DNA of 64,000 nucleotides from Siphonodentalium dalli (Eukaryota; Mollusca; Scaphopoda; Gadilida; Siphonodentaliidae): NCBI GenBank assembly GCA_032622095.1, contig CP136063.1, positions 84,297,980 through 84,361,979 of the forward strand, given 5' to 3'. The notes under the pieces are model-generated. The model ran no database searches. It saw only the letters and a program-made list of their open reading frames with translations, and was not told where the DNA came from. The first letter of the stretch is position 1. The number at the start of each line of letters is the position of its first letter. The translations under genes were made by a program, and so were the position numbers. Positions 11,076 to 22,870 of the stretch are shown piece by piece.

Positions 11076-11587
11076 TTGTATATAATGTGATCGGGTGATT
11101 CGAAAATTAAATTGGGCCTTTAAATTGTCAGTTTATTTTTTATTAGAAGGAATTAAAACACTGCGTCAGTTTTATTGACTTGTCTGTTTGATCAATGAGC
11201 CCACATACAGGCCCTTGTGGAAAACTATACCACACATACATGTACCACATGTTATCACTTGCTGCCAAGTGGATTTGTTTACGCAATGACGTAGAAATCA
11301 CCACGCTCGCTTCGCTGTCTGTATGGGCCTTTAGATCGAATGAGCCATGCCCTCTTAAGAGATATATACGATGCGCTTCCCGTTAACTTTTCTGGCAGTT
11401 CTGCATTCAGGGCTTGTCGGTGTTTGTGTCTGTTAAACTTGACGGTTTTCAAATAAAAAATTTAGCGGATTTTTCAAACATTTTCTAAATATTTTCTTGC
11501 GACCTCATTAGCTACATATAATGTTGAATTCGTCCGGGGTTTCGCCATAAAGTTCCATAGATGAGACTAATTGCTTGAAGTGTTCTC
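11076..11587. other. Non-coding, no recognised feature
   Basis: Only short chance frames. Nothing else was seen before the TIR element at 11588. Confidence 0.5.
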
Positions 11588-13182
11588 AGGGGGTGTTTAT
11601 ACATTACCCGGCGAAGATCGCATTCGCTTTAGCCGGCAGCGATAACAATAGAGTGTTTATACTTCGCCGGATAAGAATTACGCCTATCGGATACTCAGCT
11701 ATACGGTTTTCAACTTTTGGATAAAATGATTTCGTACAAGAACCTGATTGTCGTATGGATTCTAATTCGCTCTGCGGTTAAGTTAGATGTTTATCTGGGG
11801 TCATGTCGTCATGGGTGATTTCCTTTCAACAATTAACTCGAACAATATTATTGTGCCATCGCTGATAGACCAGCCCGCTTTTCACCTGTGTATACATGTA
11901 TATTGGTCAGTGTGCCAGTTTGATTGTCTCTAATCAGCTGTCCGTCGGTGGTCACGCACCTTGGTTATAAGCTATTATTATAAATACCAACTGATGATGG
12001 TACACGTACTCTGCATGTGCATGGTACATTTGTTGCGCATTCGAGGGAATTAATTCATGTACATGTATGTCCATATATATATATGGAAGAAATGGGATGG
12101 CACGTTTCTATGGATTCAAACTCAATGGACAATTAGTTCAATAATTTAAATCTGAGTGCGTCGTGGACATATGTACACAGGGACGGGTCTAGAGGGCCTG
12201 ATTTGGAGGTGTGGGACTGTTCATCTTTGGAATTTATCGACCGACCGTGGTTATGGCCAGGTGTGTGAATTTTTTTTAATCTGAACCCTGAAAATTGCAA
12301 AATCCTAGCATCCAGCCTTAAGATTTCCAATTGTTGGACATTTTCCAAACTTGACGCACCTCTAAGGTTGGATCATTTCCAACTGATGGCCATTTCAGTC
12401 CAACAAGTTGGCCAAAAAATAAGCAAATGTTGCCTAAAGAAAACACCAATAACAAATTGTTGAAAATAAAACTACGAGAACAATTTCAACATATTGCTGA
12501 TGTCAAATTTCCAACTATTGCCGTGTCAGGTATGAAATTTCCAGATTTTGAATATTTTGATTAAAGTTGGGATGAGACACCCCCATCGCCACGGCCCTAT
12601 ATACATGGACATGGTGAACGCCCGAGTAAAATGAAAAACATATTTTATTGTATAATGTGCAAACGGAAAATGTGTCACATTTGATTCGCGATGTTGAAAC
12701 TTATATATATAATATAAAATCCAATCCGAATGATTAGACACCAATTTGTAGATGTTTGCGACGAAAAGATCTCAAAACTGACAATGACCATGCTTTTGGT
12801 GCGACACTCACTTCACAGACTGTCTATGAACCCAAACAAACCATTAACAATGTTGTTTAAATATCTATAAAATTACCAATAGCAATACCTGAAAGTTTGA
12901 GTTGGATATTAATAATTTCGGCATTTCCATTTCTAAAAAGTTTTCATTTCACTATACTGCCCAACCATATCTCTAACAGGAAGCGGCCAGATGTTTACAG
13001 GTGTACAGCAATATCATATTGCAGTTCAGTGAGAACTAAAACGAAAACTATTAACAAGTAAAGGAGACACATGAATATATGCGTATCTTCGCCGGCGATG
13101 TGTAAACACTCTGCCCAACCTTCGCCGGCTAACGGGTTCGCCGGGTAACGGCTTCACCGGCTATGTGTAAACGTCACCTCAG
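11588..13182. mobile_element. Non-autonomous DNA transposon, about 1.6 kb, GCCGG-rich inverted ends
   Basis: The left end (GGGGGTGTTTATACATTACC, then CGGCGAAG and later AGAGTGTTTATACTTCGCCG) is matched by the reverse complement of the right end (GGTGACGTTTACACATAGCC, then AGAGTGTTTACACATCGCCG). A TCA flanks both sides and may be a 3-bp target duplication. The interior holds no transposase frame and includes the repeat at 12260-12540. Superfamily not assigned; PIF/Harbinger-like is one option given a 3-bp duplication. Confidence 0.6.
12260..12540 (+). repeat. Interspersed repeat rich in GTTGGAAA words, copy 1
   Basis: It shares order and wording with 32453-32745: AAATCCTAGCATC, TTTCCAACTGAT, CAAATGTTG, AACTACGAGAACAATTTCAA and a closing CAGGTATGAAAT. 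Both copies are in + orientation and clearly diverged. Family unknown. Confidence 0.75.
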
Positions 13183-13315
13183 TCTATGTTGTCTGTGAAA
13201 GTATTCCACCCAGTGGTCGACCACATCTTTGGTGTACTCTTACTTTTTGGGTAATTTCTGTTCTGGCTATAGTAGTATGAACCTATTAGTTATGCTGTAT
13301 ATAGAGAAGATCTAC

Positions 13316-13450
13316 AACTCGTCCCCAGTTTATAGCGGAATTTACCAAATTAATCTAGAAAAATTATGTCTGGACCGAGCCTTTGGCGAGGCCCAGACCT
13401 AATTTACTGGACGAGTTTTGTAAATTCTGCTATAAACTGGGGACGAATTG
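13316..13450. repeat. Palindromic element, about 33-bp arms
   Basis: CAACTCGTCCCCAGTTTATA on the left is matched by the reverse complement TATAAACTGGGGACGAATTG on the right. An inner hairpin is built from GTCTGGACCGAGCC and GGCGAGGCCCAGAC. A small fold-back element is the simplest explanation. Confidence 0.75.
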
Positions 13451-13678
13451 TTGATACTTTTTATTACATGATCCAAAACCTCGACAAAACATACTTAAAT
13501 CAACAAATGGGACGCGAAACTAACATCGGCTTCTGTAAAGCACGCGATGACGTTTCACGTAACTATGCGTTGTTTGCCCATGTAAAGAAATAGTCCCAGA
13601 TAAATAAAGACTCTTTGGCGTATTAATGGCGTATATTTAATGTATATGACATAACTTTTCAAACTCTTCATTCATTAA

Positions 13679-14261
13679 AGGGGTACTGTACGCCATTTTC
13701 ATTAAATTTCCGGTGACAACAACGATCTAATATCGATAATATATAGAAACATAAGTAATTTGAGTCGAAGATGTATTCTGTAAACGCTCAGGTTAATAGG
13801 CTATCTTAAAATTTAATAATTTAAAAGTTAATAATTTGATATAAATTGAATTTATGACTGGAGCCATAAAATGGCGTCAATTAAATTACGAATTACCGTA
13901 ATCAAAAACAGTAATTGAGGGATACTGGATTGTTAAACCGATCGCACACACGATCGCTTAAAATATTATGATGATACGGGGAGAACACTCAAGCCACTCA
14001 CTGACTAGCGACGATACAATAACTTAAATGATTATATGGGACTAGTATGCATATAATATAACTTTTATTTGATTCATTTGGTTGAAAACTTTACAAAAAT
14101 TACTCGACAACGACAATTTGTATTTTTGCATTCCGGTAAATTTGTCATCCGTAACATGACTTCGTACTCAACAGACTTTCAAATAATGGAAAAATTGTTA
14201 CCTTATTCTCCGACTCGGAGACTATAGAAACCAACAACAACATTTGGCGTACACTACCCCT
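13679..14261. mobile_element. TTAA-flanked MITE with AGGGGTACTGTACGCC ends
   Basis: The 583-bp element is bracketed by TTAA on both sides (13675-13678 and 14262-14265). Its ends are AGGGGTACTGTACGCCA and TGGCGTACACTACCCCT as an inverted pair. TTAA duplication is the hallmark of piggyBac-type transposition. A related element with TTAA flanks lies at 35989-36333, and a left end of the same family at 18105. There is no transposase frame. Confidence 0.75.
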
Positions 14262-14265
14262 TTAA

Positions 14266-14960
14266 GGGTTGATTGAAAAATATTGGAAGCTATAGTATTT
14301 TTGAGAGGAAGCGTGCGGATGTAAACAAACGACACACCGGAAGTCAAAGATCACCTGGCACTATTTCCTGTTATTAAACGAACGTTTGATATCACAATTT
14401 ATAGAATGGGTTTATTAAATGGAATAAGGGTAGGATCATGTAATAAATAGTTATCTCAACCGGAGAATGAATATCCGAAAGAAAAGTACACATATCCCGA
14501 ACGAACATATGAGATATCAAAGAAAAACAAGCAGTGGTACACATATACATGGTATATATAATATACTCAATTTGACTAACATTTTAGATGTAAGTTTACC
14601 AATTTCTCTACCCACCCCCACCCCCCCCCCCCCCCCCCCGCCGCCGCCCCCAATGCGTTCATTGGCAATATACGGATTACTAAATTTACAAAACTCAACC
14701 AGCGGACGATCATTACGTATTGTCAACGGCGTCCATCAAATACATTTATACCATATGAAGAACATACTAACACGGAACGCTCTTTTCTGTTCCATGTCGT
14801 CCAAATGGATGTTTTTGTTTGGCACCCAAACATGTACATCGTGTTCAAAGATGTATTGTTTTTACTTCAGTGGGTCTTTCTGTGACATATAATGGTCGCA
14901 GAAAGGTCAAGTATTTTATCGGCCTATTTCGATACAGGGAAAACACATACATTTCATTCG
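14266..14960. other. Non-coding; includes C-rich tract 14611-14653
   Basis: A 40-bp tract of almost pure C with a few A and G interrupts this stretch and creates proline/glycine homopolymer frames on the two strands. No gene is supported. Confidence 0.6.
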
Positions 14961-14964
14961 GTTT

Positions 14965-16430
14965 TATTTTATCTGAGAGGTCAGTAAAAATTTCTGTCGC
15001 ATATTACATACATTAATTATATACTTCATTGTTCGATATAAATCATATTCAGTAACTTTGTCTATGTCCTCTCGTATTCGTGGGCAATATAAATGTAGCC
15101 TATCACGTTGTAAGTTATTACACGGTGTTGTGTACAGTGTGTGATTCTTGTACGAGTCAAGGTTGTGGTGAAAAGTCCAATGTGACTTAACCACAACCTG
15201 GACGAATACAAGAAAACACATGTTGTGCACAACATTGTACAGTATATGTATACATGTGTTTTTCTTGTACGAGTCAAGGTTGTGATGAAAAGTCCAATAC
15301 CACTTTTATCCACAACCTGGACGAATACAAGAAAACACATGCTGTACACAACATTGTAGTGACATTTTTATTATACATTTGTGTGTTTATCCAAATAACG
15401 TCACCCGGAGTCCCGATAACTTTTATAAATATCATTTTGGATTCGCTTCGAGTCCAATATGACTTTCGGGAGTCCAATATGACTGTAGGGTGTTCAATAT
15501 GACTTTTTCCCGGATTATCATGTGACGGCTTTTGCCCCATCAGAAATAGTGTTAGTTAAGGGATGGATAATAATAATATAGAGTTATTATACAATGTTGT
15601 GTACATGCAGTATGTGTTTTTCTTGTACGAGTCAGGGTTGTGGTGAAAAGTCGTATTGGACGAGACACAGTTTCGAGTCCAATATGACTTTTCACCACAA
15701 CCTGGACGAGTTCAAGAAAAACTCATACTGTACAAAACATTGTATAGTATAATGACATTGTTATTATCCATCTGTATGTTTATCCAAATTTTGGGATTAA
15801 AACTTTAGTGGTTACTTTTGGTATTTGTCGGCACTTAATTCTCTATAAAAACCTGTATTTGATCATCAGAAAGCATGATTTGGAACAGTAAACACGGAAA
15901 TGAAAAAAAAACTCAATGCGGAAGTGAAACGTCTGCTAAATCCACCAGTGTTGCGCGCGCATCACAATTTCACCGATTCATTTCGCTATAGTTAATTCGT
16001 CACGGAGTCCCAATAAAAAAGTGATATTGCACACTTGGGAGTCCAATATGACATTCGGGAGTACAATATGACTTTTTCCCGGACTATCATGTGGCGGCTT
16101 TTGCCCAATCGGAAATGGTGTTAGTTAACGGATGGACAATAACCCGTAATTATTGGATATTCACATGGTTTCTAGAGGTACTGTGGTGGTGCAAAGTTTT
16201 TTGACTCTCAATTCTTGTCTGGTTTTATAAATATTCCATTTGGTCATTTTATCTGAGAACGTCAGCAACAATTTTTGTCGCATATTGCATATTTAATTCA
16301 TTGTTTGATATAATTTGGCCCATATTGGGTAATTAGTCATACACTACAATCTATTCAGTAAATGTCTATATTCTCGCGCATTCGTAACCAAAATATATAA
16401 CGTTTTGTCATACTTCACAATTAACCGTAA
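14965..16430. repeat. Partly duplicated block, direct copies about 1.28 kb apart
   Basis: The segment 14965-15100 (TATCTGAGAGGTCAG ... CTCTCGTATTCGTGG) recurs in diverged form at 16250-16400. The segment around 15405-15570 (AGTCCAATATGACT, TTTTTCCCGGATTATCATG, GTGTTAGTTAAGGGATGG) recurs at 16005-16145. Between them lie the hairpin units described separately. The block looks like a repeat that has duplicated in place. Confidence 0.65.
15119..15750. repeat. Three related hairpin units (15119-15238, 15237-15358, 15588-15750)
   Basis: Each unit has a left arm reading TCTTGTACGAGTCAAGGTTG and a right arm reading CAACCTGGACGAATACAAGA, separated by AAAAGTCCAAT-like sequence and bounded by TACAATGTTGTGTAC-type inverted ends. 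The first two units abut; the third has a longer loop. They look like fold-back elements of one family. Confidence 0.75.
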
Positions 16431-16964
16431 TAACTGTTGGATATTCACATGGTTTAGAGATTGCCTAAGCTACATTAAGCTATGAGCCAAATTCCGGTGG
16501 CCTGTACGTTTTTTTTGGTGAAATTGACACGTGACTTCCGCTTAGCAACTGTCTGGAGAGTGTAAAATTGCGGATTCGGAAGTTGACAAACGAGATGAAA
16601 ATAAATTTGTCAATTCCGAAGAATTCCCATGTGATTTAGGCATAATAGTTTCATTCAGAACAATTTCGTTAGTTAGCTTAATGAAAACCAGCGAAGACGT
16701 CATGGCACGGTTCACGACGTCATTTACGTCATGTTGGCTCAAATTGGCTGTGTGGGGGCAGAATCAAGACAATACTTGTCATGTCGTCTCCACCGGGGCC
16801 ATTGCATGCTGTTACATAAATTATTCTTTGCGTTATGTCGTCGATGAAAAACTAATTCGGGACACAGCGTGTGTTGTTGCTCCACTACGTGTCACGTATG
16901 AATCATATTATCGTGTTACGACATCACCAAGTGTCCTAAGTCTGCCTCACTGTTAAATGATGTG
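16431..16964. other. Non-coding, no recognised feature
   Basis: A short frame at 16681-16956 has no recognisable domain and no splice or homology support. The rest holds nothing identifiable. Confidence 0.4.
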
Positions 16965-17160
16965 CAGATATCGATTTTTTGTGACGTCACTCATCTGAAA
17001 GAGTTGTCCATCTTACATTGTTACTAAGAGGCGGTCTAATTAATAATAGAATTCTACTGTGTTGGCTTGATAGTATAGTCCTGCTATCAGCCAGAGGTAA
17101 CCTGATATCAGCCTTCGACAATCGGGCCTATTGTCAAACCAACCAAGTATTATCAACTAA
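16965..17160 (+). repeat. Interspersed repeat, inverted copy of 1719-1860
   Basis: It contains TGTGACGTCACTCATC, AAGAGTTGTCCA and a palindrome around CTATCAGCC ... GATATCAGCCTTCGACA. The region up to about 17085 matches the reverse complement of 1719-1860. Class unknown. Confidence 0.6.
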
Positions 17161-17489
17161 ATAATAAATTCATCATGATTTCCGATAAAAAAAAACACGT
17201 TGGCCATGCTTGCGTTGTTACTAATATAAGTAAATTAATATCAAGCCTTCGGGCATTGTTGTAAACATAAATCACGTGTATTTTAGCTAACGAAGTTTCC
17301 ACACATATACCACATACATATTCAGATAAAGATATACTGGACACACGAAGCGACACTAATGTATTTTACAATTTATCTCGGTGCATTGCGCGCTGAGGGA
17401 TAGTTGACCTTTTGTTATACTGGACGTCTGGTGCTGTGTATATATACACAACTGTAATGCATGTTTCTGTTATTGACGTTCTTCGATGA
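17161..17489. other. Non-coding, no recognised feature
   Basis: Nothing supportable was seen between the palindromic repeat and the trinucleotide tract. Confidence 0.5.
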
Positions 17490-17906
17490 TGTTATGATGA
17501 TGATAATGATGATGATGATGATGATGATGGTGGTGGTGATTGTGGCGACTATGACGACGACGATGACGTCGATGAAGACGATGCTGGTGATGATGATGAT
17601 GATGATGATGATGATACTGAAGACGACGATGACGACGACGATGATGATGATGAAGATGAATATGAGGATGAAACGACGACGACGATGATGATGATGATTA
17701 TGAGGATGATGATGGTGACGATGATGATGATAATGGTGACGGTGATGACGATGATTATGATGATTATGATGATGATGGTGATGATGACGATTATGATGAC
17801 GATTACGATGATGATAATGATGATGATGATGATCATTATGATGATGATGTTGACGACGATGATGATAATGGTGATGATGATGATGATGACGACGACGATT
17901 ATGATG

Positions 17907-17938
<32 letters not shown>

Positions 17939-17953
17939 GATGACGATGATAGT
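17490..17953. repeat. Degenerate GAT/ATG trinucleotide microsatellite, about 460 bp
   Basis: Almost every triplet is GAT, GAC, GAA or GGT in one register. This keeps several frames open and yields poly-Met, poly-His, poly-Ile and poly-Ser reading frames on both strands. The tract is simple sequence, not a protein gene. Confidence 0.95.
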
Positions 17954-17989
17954 ACAAATATGCACCTCTGCCATAGAAAAATGGCAAGC

Positions 17990-18104
17990 CAGACAACAGT
18001 GGCCCCCTTTTGTAAATATATGTATATATGTTAATTATTTAATACTCTGTATTCGCCACTTAATTGTGGCATTGAGTTAAATAAACAATCAATCAATCAA
18101 TCAA
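17990..18104 (+). mobile_element. Probable LINE 3' end with AATAAA and (AATC)n tail
   Basis: The sequence ends TGAGTTAAATAAACAATC followed by several AATC repeats, the form of 3' ends of invertebrate LINEs. No coding part is attached; the microsatellite lies directly upstream. Confidence 0.4.
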
Positions 18105-18265
18105 TAAAGGGGTAATGTACGCCCATTAATATATATCGATGGCCAGTTGTCAACTTTCAAAACATGAAATGTTCACAGGTTTTGAATATTGTCAGCCCAG
18201 AAAAAAATCCAATGATAGCCTCTTATAAAGAGCGTCAATGTTTCGTACGCCCATAACCGGCTACG
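18105..18265 (+). mobile_element. Fragment of the AGGGGTANTGTACGCC MITE family
   Basis: It starts AAAGGGGTAATGTACGCCC, nearly identical to the left end at 13679, and contains a CGTACGCCCATAA near 18246. The right end and TTAA flanks are not recognisable, so it is a partial copy. Confidence 0.5.
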
Positions 18266-18379
18266 ACCCCCCCCCCCCCGACAACACTCCCAGGCATGGG
18301 GTAGAGCCCCGCCCCTCCATGACACCACTCAGTGTATGCTGTTATAACTATATCCATTTAGTATAAAATTGTTTAATTT

Positions 18380-18740
18380 GCAACATATCCTCGCGCAAAT
18401 ATGCACATACTCGATCTATAATGTGAAATAGGTACATCATGTGATTATTTGATTCTGAAATAGCAGATAATGGACTCATATCCGTTATTTCGTTTTATGG
18501 CGCGGTCCAGAGAGAAAATACATGTTAAAGAGCGAACACCTGAAAAGTCGTGAGTTAGCTTATTTGTGTCATTATCCGCACATATTCTGCCTAGAATCGC
18601 CTCATTATGAATCGATAATGTGACTAAAGTGCTCTCATTTTCAGTACATTATCGACTCAAAATGAGGCGTTCTAAGCAGATTATCTACATAAAACAAGTT
18701 ATATTATAAGCATATTTGTGCGGATTTTCGAGAGAACAGG
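18380..18740 (+). repeat. Interspersed repeat, copy 1 of a ~350-bp family
   Basis: It matches 47035-47380 in the same orientation (AACATATCCTCGCG, TAATGTGAAATAGGTACA, GTGATTATTTGATTCTGAAA, ACTCAAAATGAGGCG). A diverged inverted copy is at about 32930-33190. An internal inverted repeat surrounds CTCATTTTCAG. Class unknown. Confidence 0.8.
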
Positions 18741-19025
18741 CTGTTAATTTGAGGCTGGAATATTATGGATAATCATATAAGCTCAGCGCTTCGAAGAGAA
18801 TTAGTCACTCCAAGTCAACCATCCCATCTCTCTTGACTTAGGCTTCCATTTACATAATACAGTGCGCTTTACTGTGCCATATATACTGCAACCCATAATT
18901 GCGCTGTTTACGCCCGTCTTCAAATACAGAAACTCTCAACACTTGTTATCCACTTGCGCAAAATTTTAATTACTTTTTTTGCTAACAGACCTGAACAGAC
19001 CAAATAAATCACTTTATTGGTCGAA

Positions 19026-19479
19026 GCAAGCCTGAGTTTAGTGTGGCTGTCATTTGTAGAATGAGGTCCCCAGAGGGTGAATTTAGTGACGCTATCCCGC
19101 ACGGTGCGCTAGCGTCACCAAATTCACCATCTGGTGACCTCATTATGCATGGTCTCATCTGCTATGGGAGACATAAACTCAGAATGGTCCCAAATGGTGA
19201 ATATAGTGATGTAGATCCATTGGGAACCTCGATTATGCAATGTGTTATCTGCCAACTTGGGGATATAGAGAAACTAAACTTGTAAAAGAAATAGAATCTT
19301 TGTGAAGAAGTTTCTAGAAATTTGATAATATACTTTCCAAAGAAGATGAGGCCTAAGCAAAAAGAGGTTATCAGGGGGTGAATTTAGTTATGCTAGCCCG
19401 CTATGCGGGATAGCGTCACTAAATTCACCCTCTGGTGACCACATTCTACAAATGACAAGCACACTAAACCCAGACTTGC
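19026..19479. mobile_element. Fold-back element with nested hairpins
   Basis: The outer arms GCAAGCCTGAGTTTAGTGTG and CACACTAAACCCAGACTTGC are inverted, continuing inward over about 75 bases. Each half also contains its own hairpin built on GGTGAATTTAGTGACGCTA. No protein frame was found, and no clear target duplication was seen. Confidence 0.75.
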
Positions 19480-21161
19480 GTCTATAAGCCAATCAAAGCA
19501 CCTCCTGTCATCAAGTGTACAATTCCAATATCGTCACATTTTACTTTGATCTCTTTGCGCATTATTTGAACAGCCGGCATGACACAATTTGCATTTTAGA
19601 AGCATGTCCTTTGGCACGGATTAGCATCAGAGTTCTCATTTAAAGCCACTTGCATGATATTAAAAAATCTTACATTTGAAGTTGGGATATCTACTCAAGA
19701 ACTGACAAGTCTGCAAACATATAATCTAAAACATAAAATTAAAGATGGATTATCTCTTTAGATAAATTTTTTTAAATAGTTGCGTGGGTATCAAATAATA
19801 AATATGAATTGAAGACCCCGGTCCGGAAAGGCTTCTATCAATTAATAATGATTTTATTTCGAATATTTTATTATGAAATGAGATGATTAAATGGGACACT
19901 TTATTGTTCTATTTTTAGAACAGACCATTCAGGCGATACCATATAGCGATGAAGATCATTAGGCTGTTCCCATAGCAGCGTTCCGAACGTTAGATATCCC
20001 AGATTGATTGTTTGTATTGTTTTATTCCATAGTTATAAGCGATACTGCGTCTAATTAAGGTTTATTTGTGACAAAATTACGCAATCAAATTTCTGGTCTC
20101 TGTTAACAGTAACCACTATTGTTCGTTAGCTGAACAACCGCAAGTTTTTAGACCAGAACATATTCGACATATAATCAATAATAATCGATAGAAGCATTTC
20201 CGGACAACAGTTTTCGATTCATATCTAATGTTTTATACCCAGTATATAGCTGTACAGAACATGTTTACAAAGAGATAGACCATCTTTAACATGGAAATAT
20301 ACGTGGAACATTATAAGTTATTGTGGTAGATTGACGGTAACATGGTGTGACTTTGATGTCTTGGAGTTTATATTCAACCGAGTCGAGAAGCGACGAGGTG
20401 AACACAGGCTCCAAGCCGTCAATGTTACACCATGTTACCCAATCTCTACCTGATCGCACCAGTCATACTTCCTTTCTGACTCTGTAACCGGATGGGTGCT
20501 GGTCTGGTTTCTATATTTAGCGTGGAGTTTTCCAGCAAAAATGGCGAAAACCGATCGCTCGAAAGTCTAATTTTCTATGTGCTTTGAGAACAATTCCCGC
20601 ACTAAAAACTTAATGACAGAATGGAGGATCAGAGCGTATATCGGTGACGATTTTCGCAAGCTACAAGTCAAAATCGCAGCAAAATAGACCTGCCACGCGT
20701 ATTATCGTGACATTGTCGTCCATGCGCGTTTATACGTTTGTGTTGATAAAATAATCGGAGAACCATGCAAATCACACCGTTTCGAAATATAGTTCTTTGC
20801 TTCTAGTGGGACTTTCCAAACTAAAGGTACGAAATTACACAAATTTTAATCGATATTTTGTGTGTTTAACAAGGGCAGCATGTTGCTCTGTTCGCTTAGT
20901 TTATATCTTAATATCGCGGAAGTCCACCAAATGTGGGGAAAATGTCGCCGATGGCAGCGGTCTTACCGAGTTATCAAGGGAGGTAAATCCTGCACGGACA
21001 GCCTTGGTCATTCTTTAGAAATTTGACATTTATTCCGACCTGACTGGTTTGGAATATGGAAATTTGTTTTTCAATAAATATGAGATATACGTGATATACG
21101 TGATTTATTTTGGGTGCATGGTTCATAAAACAATTACGCTTCTAATGATGTATAATAACTT
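19480..21161. other. Non-coding; imperfect palindrome at 20320-20455
   Basis: GGTAACATGGTGTGAC on the left is matched by GTTACACCATGTTACC on the right around a purine-rich centre, a fold-back element like others in the window. The rest has no recognisable gene; the short + frame at 20797-21018 has no known motif. Confidence 0.5.
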
Positions 21162-21896
21162 ATGATACTTATCGTTGAGAGTGTCTTGGAGGCGAGAATC
21201 TGTATAATAACAGAGTCTGTCCGAGTTGGAGCAAAGCGAATTTCTGAATCAGATCCACATTCACTCATCTATACCGCAGCTATGTCCAGTGATGAATTTG
21301 TCACCCCTGAACATGAATCAGTGAGACTCGGCATTCCAAAATTAAATGAAATTGTTCCCAATGCCTCAATTCACAAACAGATAAATGACATTAAAACCAA
21401 ATTGAAAGAAAGCCACATAGAGAATTATAAAACTGATATTTTCAACGATGACAAATGTTCGGGCGCGAATAAGTTAAGGACGTACCGTGTAGTCAAACAA
21501 CATTATACACAGGAACCTTATCTTAATATTGTCCAGAATATCGACACAAAAATTATGTTTTGTAAACTAAGAATTAGTAATCATAACTTGGAAATTGAAA
21601 AGGGTCGCCATAAACAGCCAAAAGTGTCACTTGATGAAATAATTTGTAGGAAATGTAACATGGAGGTTGAGAATGAAGAACACTTCCTTATGCGCTGCAA
21701 CACATATGATAAGATGCGTAAACACTTCTTTTATGAGATAGAGATGATGAGTGATAAATTTATTGGATTGAATGAAGGCCAAAAATTCCAATACATAATG
21801 CAAAATAACGAGCCTCATACATGCAACATAATCTGCAACATGGTCCGGACATTTTTCAAAGAAAGGTCAGATTCTGCTGATATAATAATTAAATAG
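21162..21896 (+). pseudogene. C-terminal fragment of a non-LTR retrotransposon protein
   Basis: A 244-codon open frame carries, near residues 150-190, KLRISNHNLEIEKGRH followed by the zinc-type cluster CRKCNMEVENEEHFLMRC (C-x2-C-x8-H-x4-C). This pairing is common at the extreme C-terminus of LINE reverse-transcriptase proteins from invertebrates. The RT and endonuclease domains are absent, so this is a 5'-truncated copy that happens to stay open. The + strand fragment at 61590-62234 on the opposite strand has the same cluster spacing. The first ~80 residues are not recognised and may not be part of the ancestral protein. Confidence 0.6.
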
Positions 21897-22199
21897 TTAC
21901 TGCAGTTATATGTATTATGTTGAATCATTGTTGACATTGTTATATATATTTCTTATTTTGACATCGGTCTCGTGTGGACGTTTTATGTCATTAAACTATC
22001 TATCGAAGGAGTAAAACATAACAGCCGGCATGCGTCAGACCTGCATGCGCTCATAACCGGAGTTCTTTTGAACCATTTTTAGACGGGATACTACAACTTG
22101 AGGAGTAATACTATCTCTCCTAATCTATATATGAGGCGCTTATGAAGCAGATACTATTGTTGTGTATTTTGAACCAGTTTGTCGATATATATATATATA
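21897..22199. other. Downstream sequence of the LINE fragment, no feature
   Basis: Probably the 3' untranslated part of the LINE fragment upstream; no tail was clearly recognised. Confidence 0.3.
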
Positions 22200-22550
22200 A
22201 CTAGCTGATGTGCCCGACTTCGTCCGGGCTATTTAGGGATTTCTTTGCCAGAAACATGTCTGTATGAGCGAAGTCAAGGACACGATCGCACGTGAAATTG
22301 GACCCGACCAAATTGTGCCCGGGATCAAACAAGGCCTACGTACAAATTTGAGTCGGATCGTTCGAGCCCCAGAAACATGCCTATTTGAGCGTATATGAGC
22401 GAGGTGAAGGATACGGTCGCACGTGAAATTGGAACCGCCCATATTGTTCCCTGGATCAAAGTAGACATACATACCAAATTTGAGTCTGATATGTCGAGCA
22501 GTTTCCGAGTCAATAACACGCATGCATACATACATACATACATACATACA
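22200..22550 (+). mobile_element. Retroelement-like repeat starting with the CGACTTCGTCCGGG hairpin
   Basis: It starts CTAGCTGATGTGCCCGACTT and CGTCCGGGCTATT. Two internal copies of a CAGAAACATG ... CACGTGAAATTGGA module follow, then AAATTTGAGTCGGATCG. It ends in AGCAGTTTCCGAGTCAATAA and a (CATA)n run. Both ends resemble those of the copies at 53770-54425 and, more distantly, at 10216-11075. The organisation fits a non-autonomous RTE-type retroelement; no protein is encoded. Confidence 0.6.
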
Positions 22551-22870
22551 TCGATTGTTTGATTGATTGGAGTTTAATGTCGCTTTCAGCAACTATGGCC
22601 ATGTCACGACATTGCCAGTTTTAATGGTGGGGAAAATCCGAACACGGCTAATCTAACAGTGATTTCAATGGCTGATATAGTAACTCGTCGATAATGTGTG
22701 GCAAACCACCGGCCATCGGCGAGTAACTGGCAACTCCATCAGAAAACGATATAGAGTTACAATGTCCATGATGGAAACATGTTGATTTCAACCCTCATCG
22801 CCAGAGCTCCATGGAGGGCGAGACGGCTTGGAGTTGTATCCCTAACCGACTGAGCCACCGATTCCCAGCG
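22551..22870 (-). mobile_element. tRNA-derived SINE
   Basis: On the - strand a polymerase III A box (TGGCTCAGTCGG, 22847-22858) is followed about 50 bases later by a B-box-like GGGTTGAAATC (around 22784-22794). A body of about 230 bases follows, then a 3' domain GCTGAAAGCGACATTAAACTC and an (AATC)-type tail. It is too long and lacks the folding of a functional tRNA gene. Its tail abuts the (CATA)n tail of the neighbouring element, so the two insertions meet tail to tail. Confidence 0.75.

Noticed and set aside
17415-18080. Poly-His, poly-Ile and poly-Met open frames
   Set aside because: They follow a degenerate GAT microsatellite and exist in several frames at once.
22199-22235. Hammerhead ribozyme suggested by CTGATG followed by a G/C-rich stem (also at 11040-11075 reversed and 53771)
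   Set aside because: After the stem the sequence reads TATT or ATGT in place of the required GAAA core, and the matching cleavage-side strand was not found.
22780-22870. Functional tRNA gene on the - strand
   Set aside because: A- and B-box-like words are present, but the cloverleaf is not complete. The sequence continues into a SINE body and tail.
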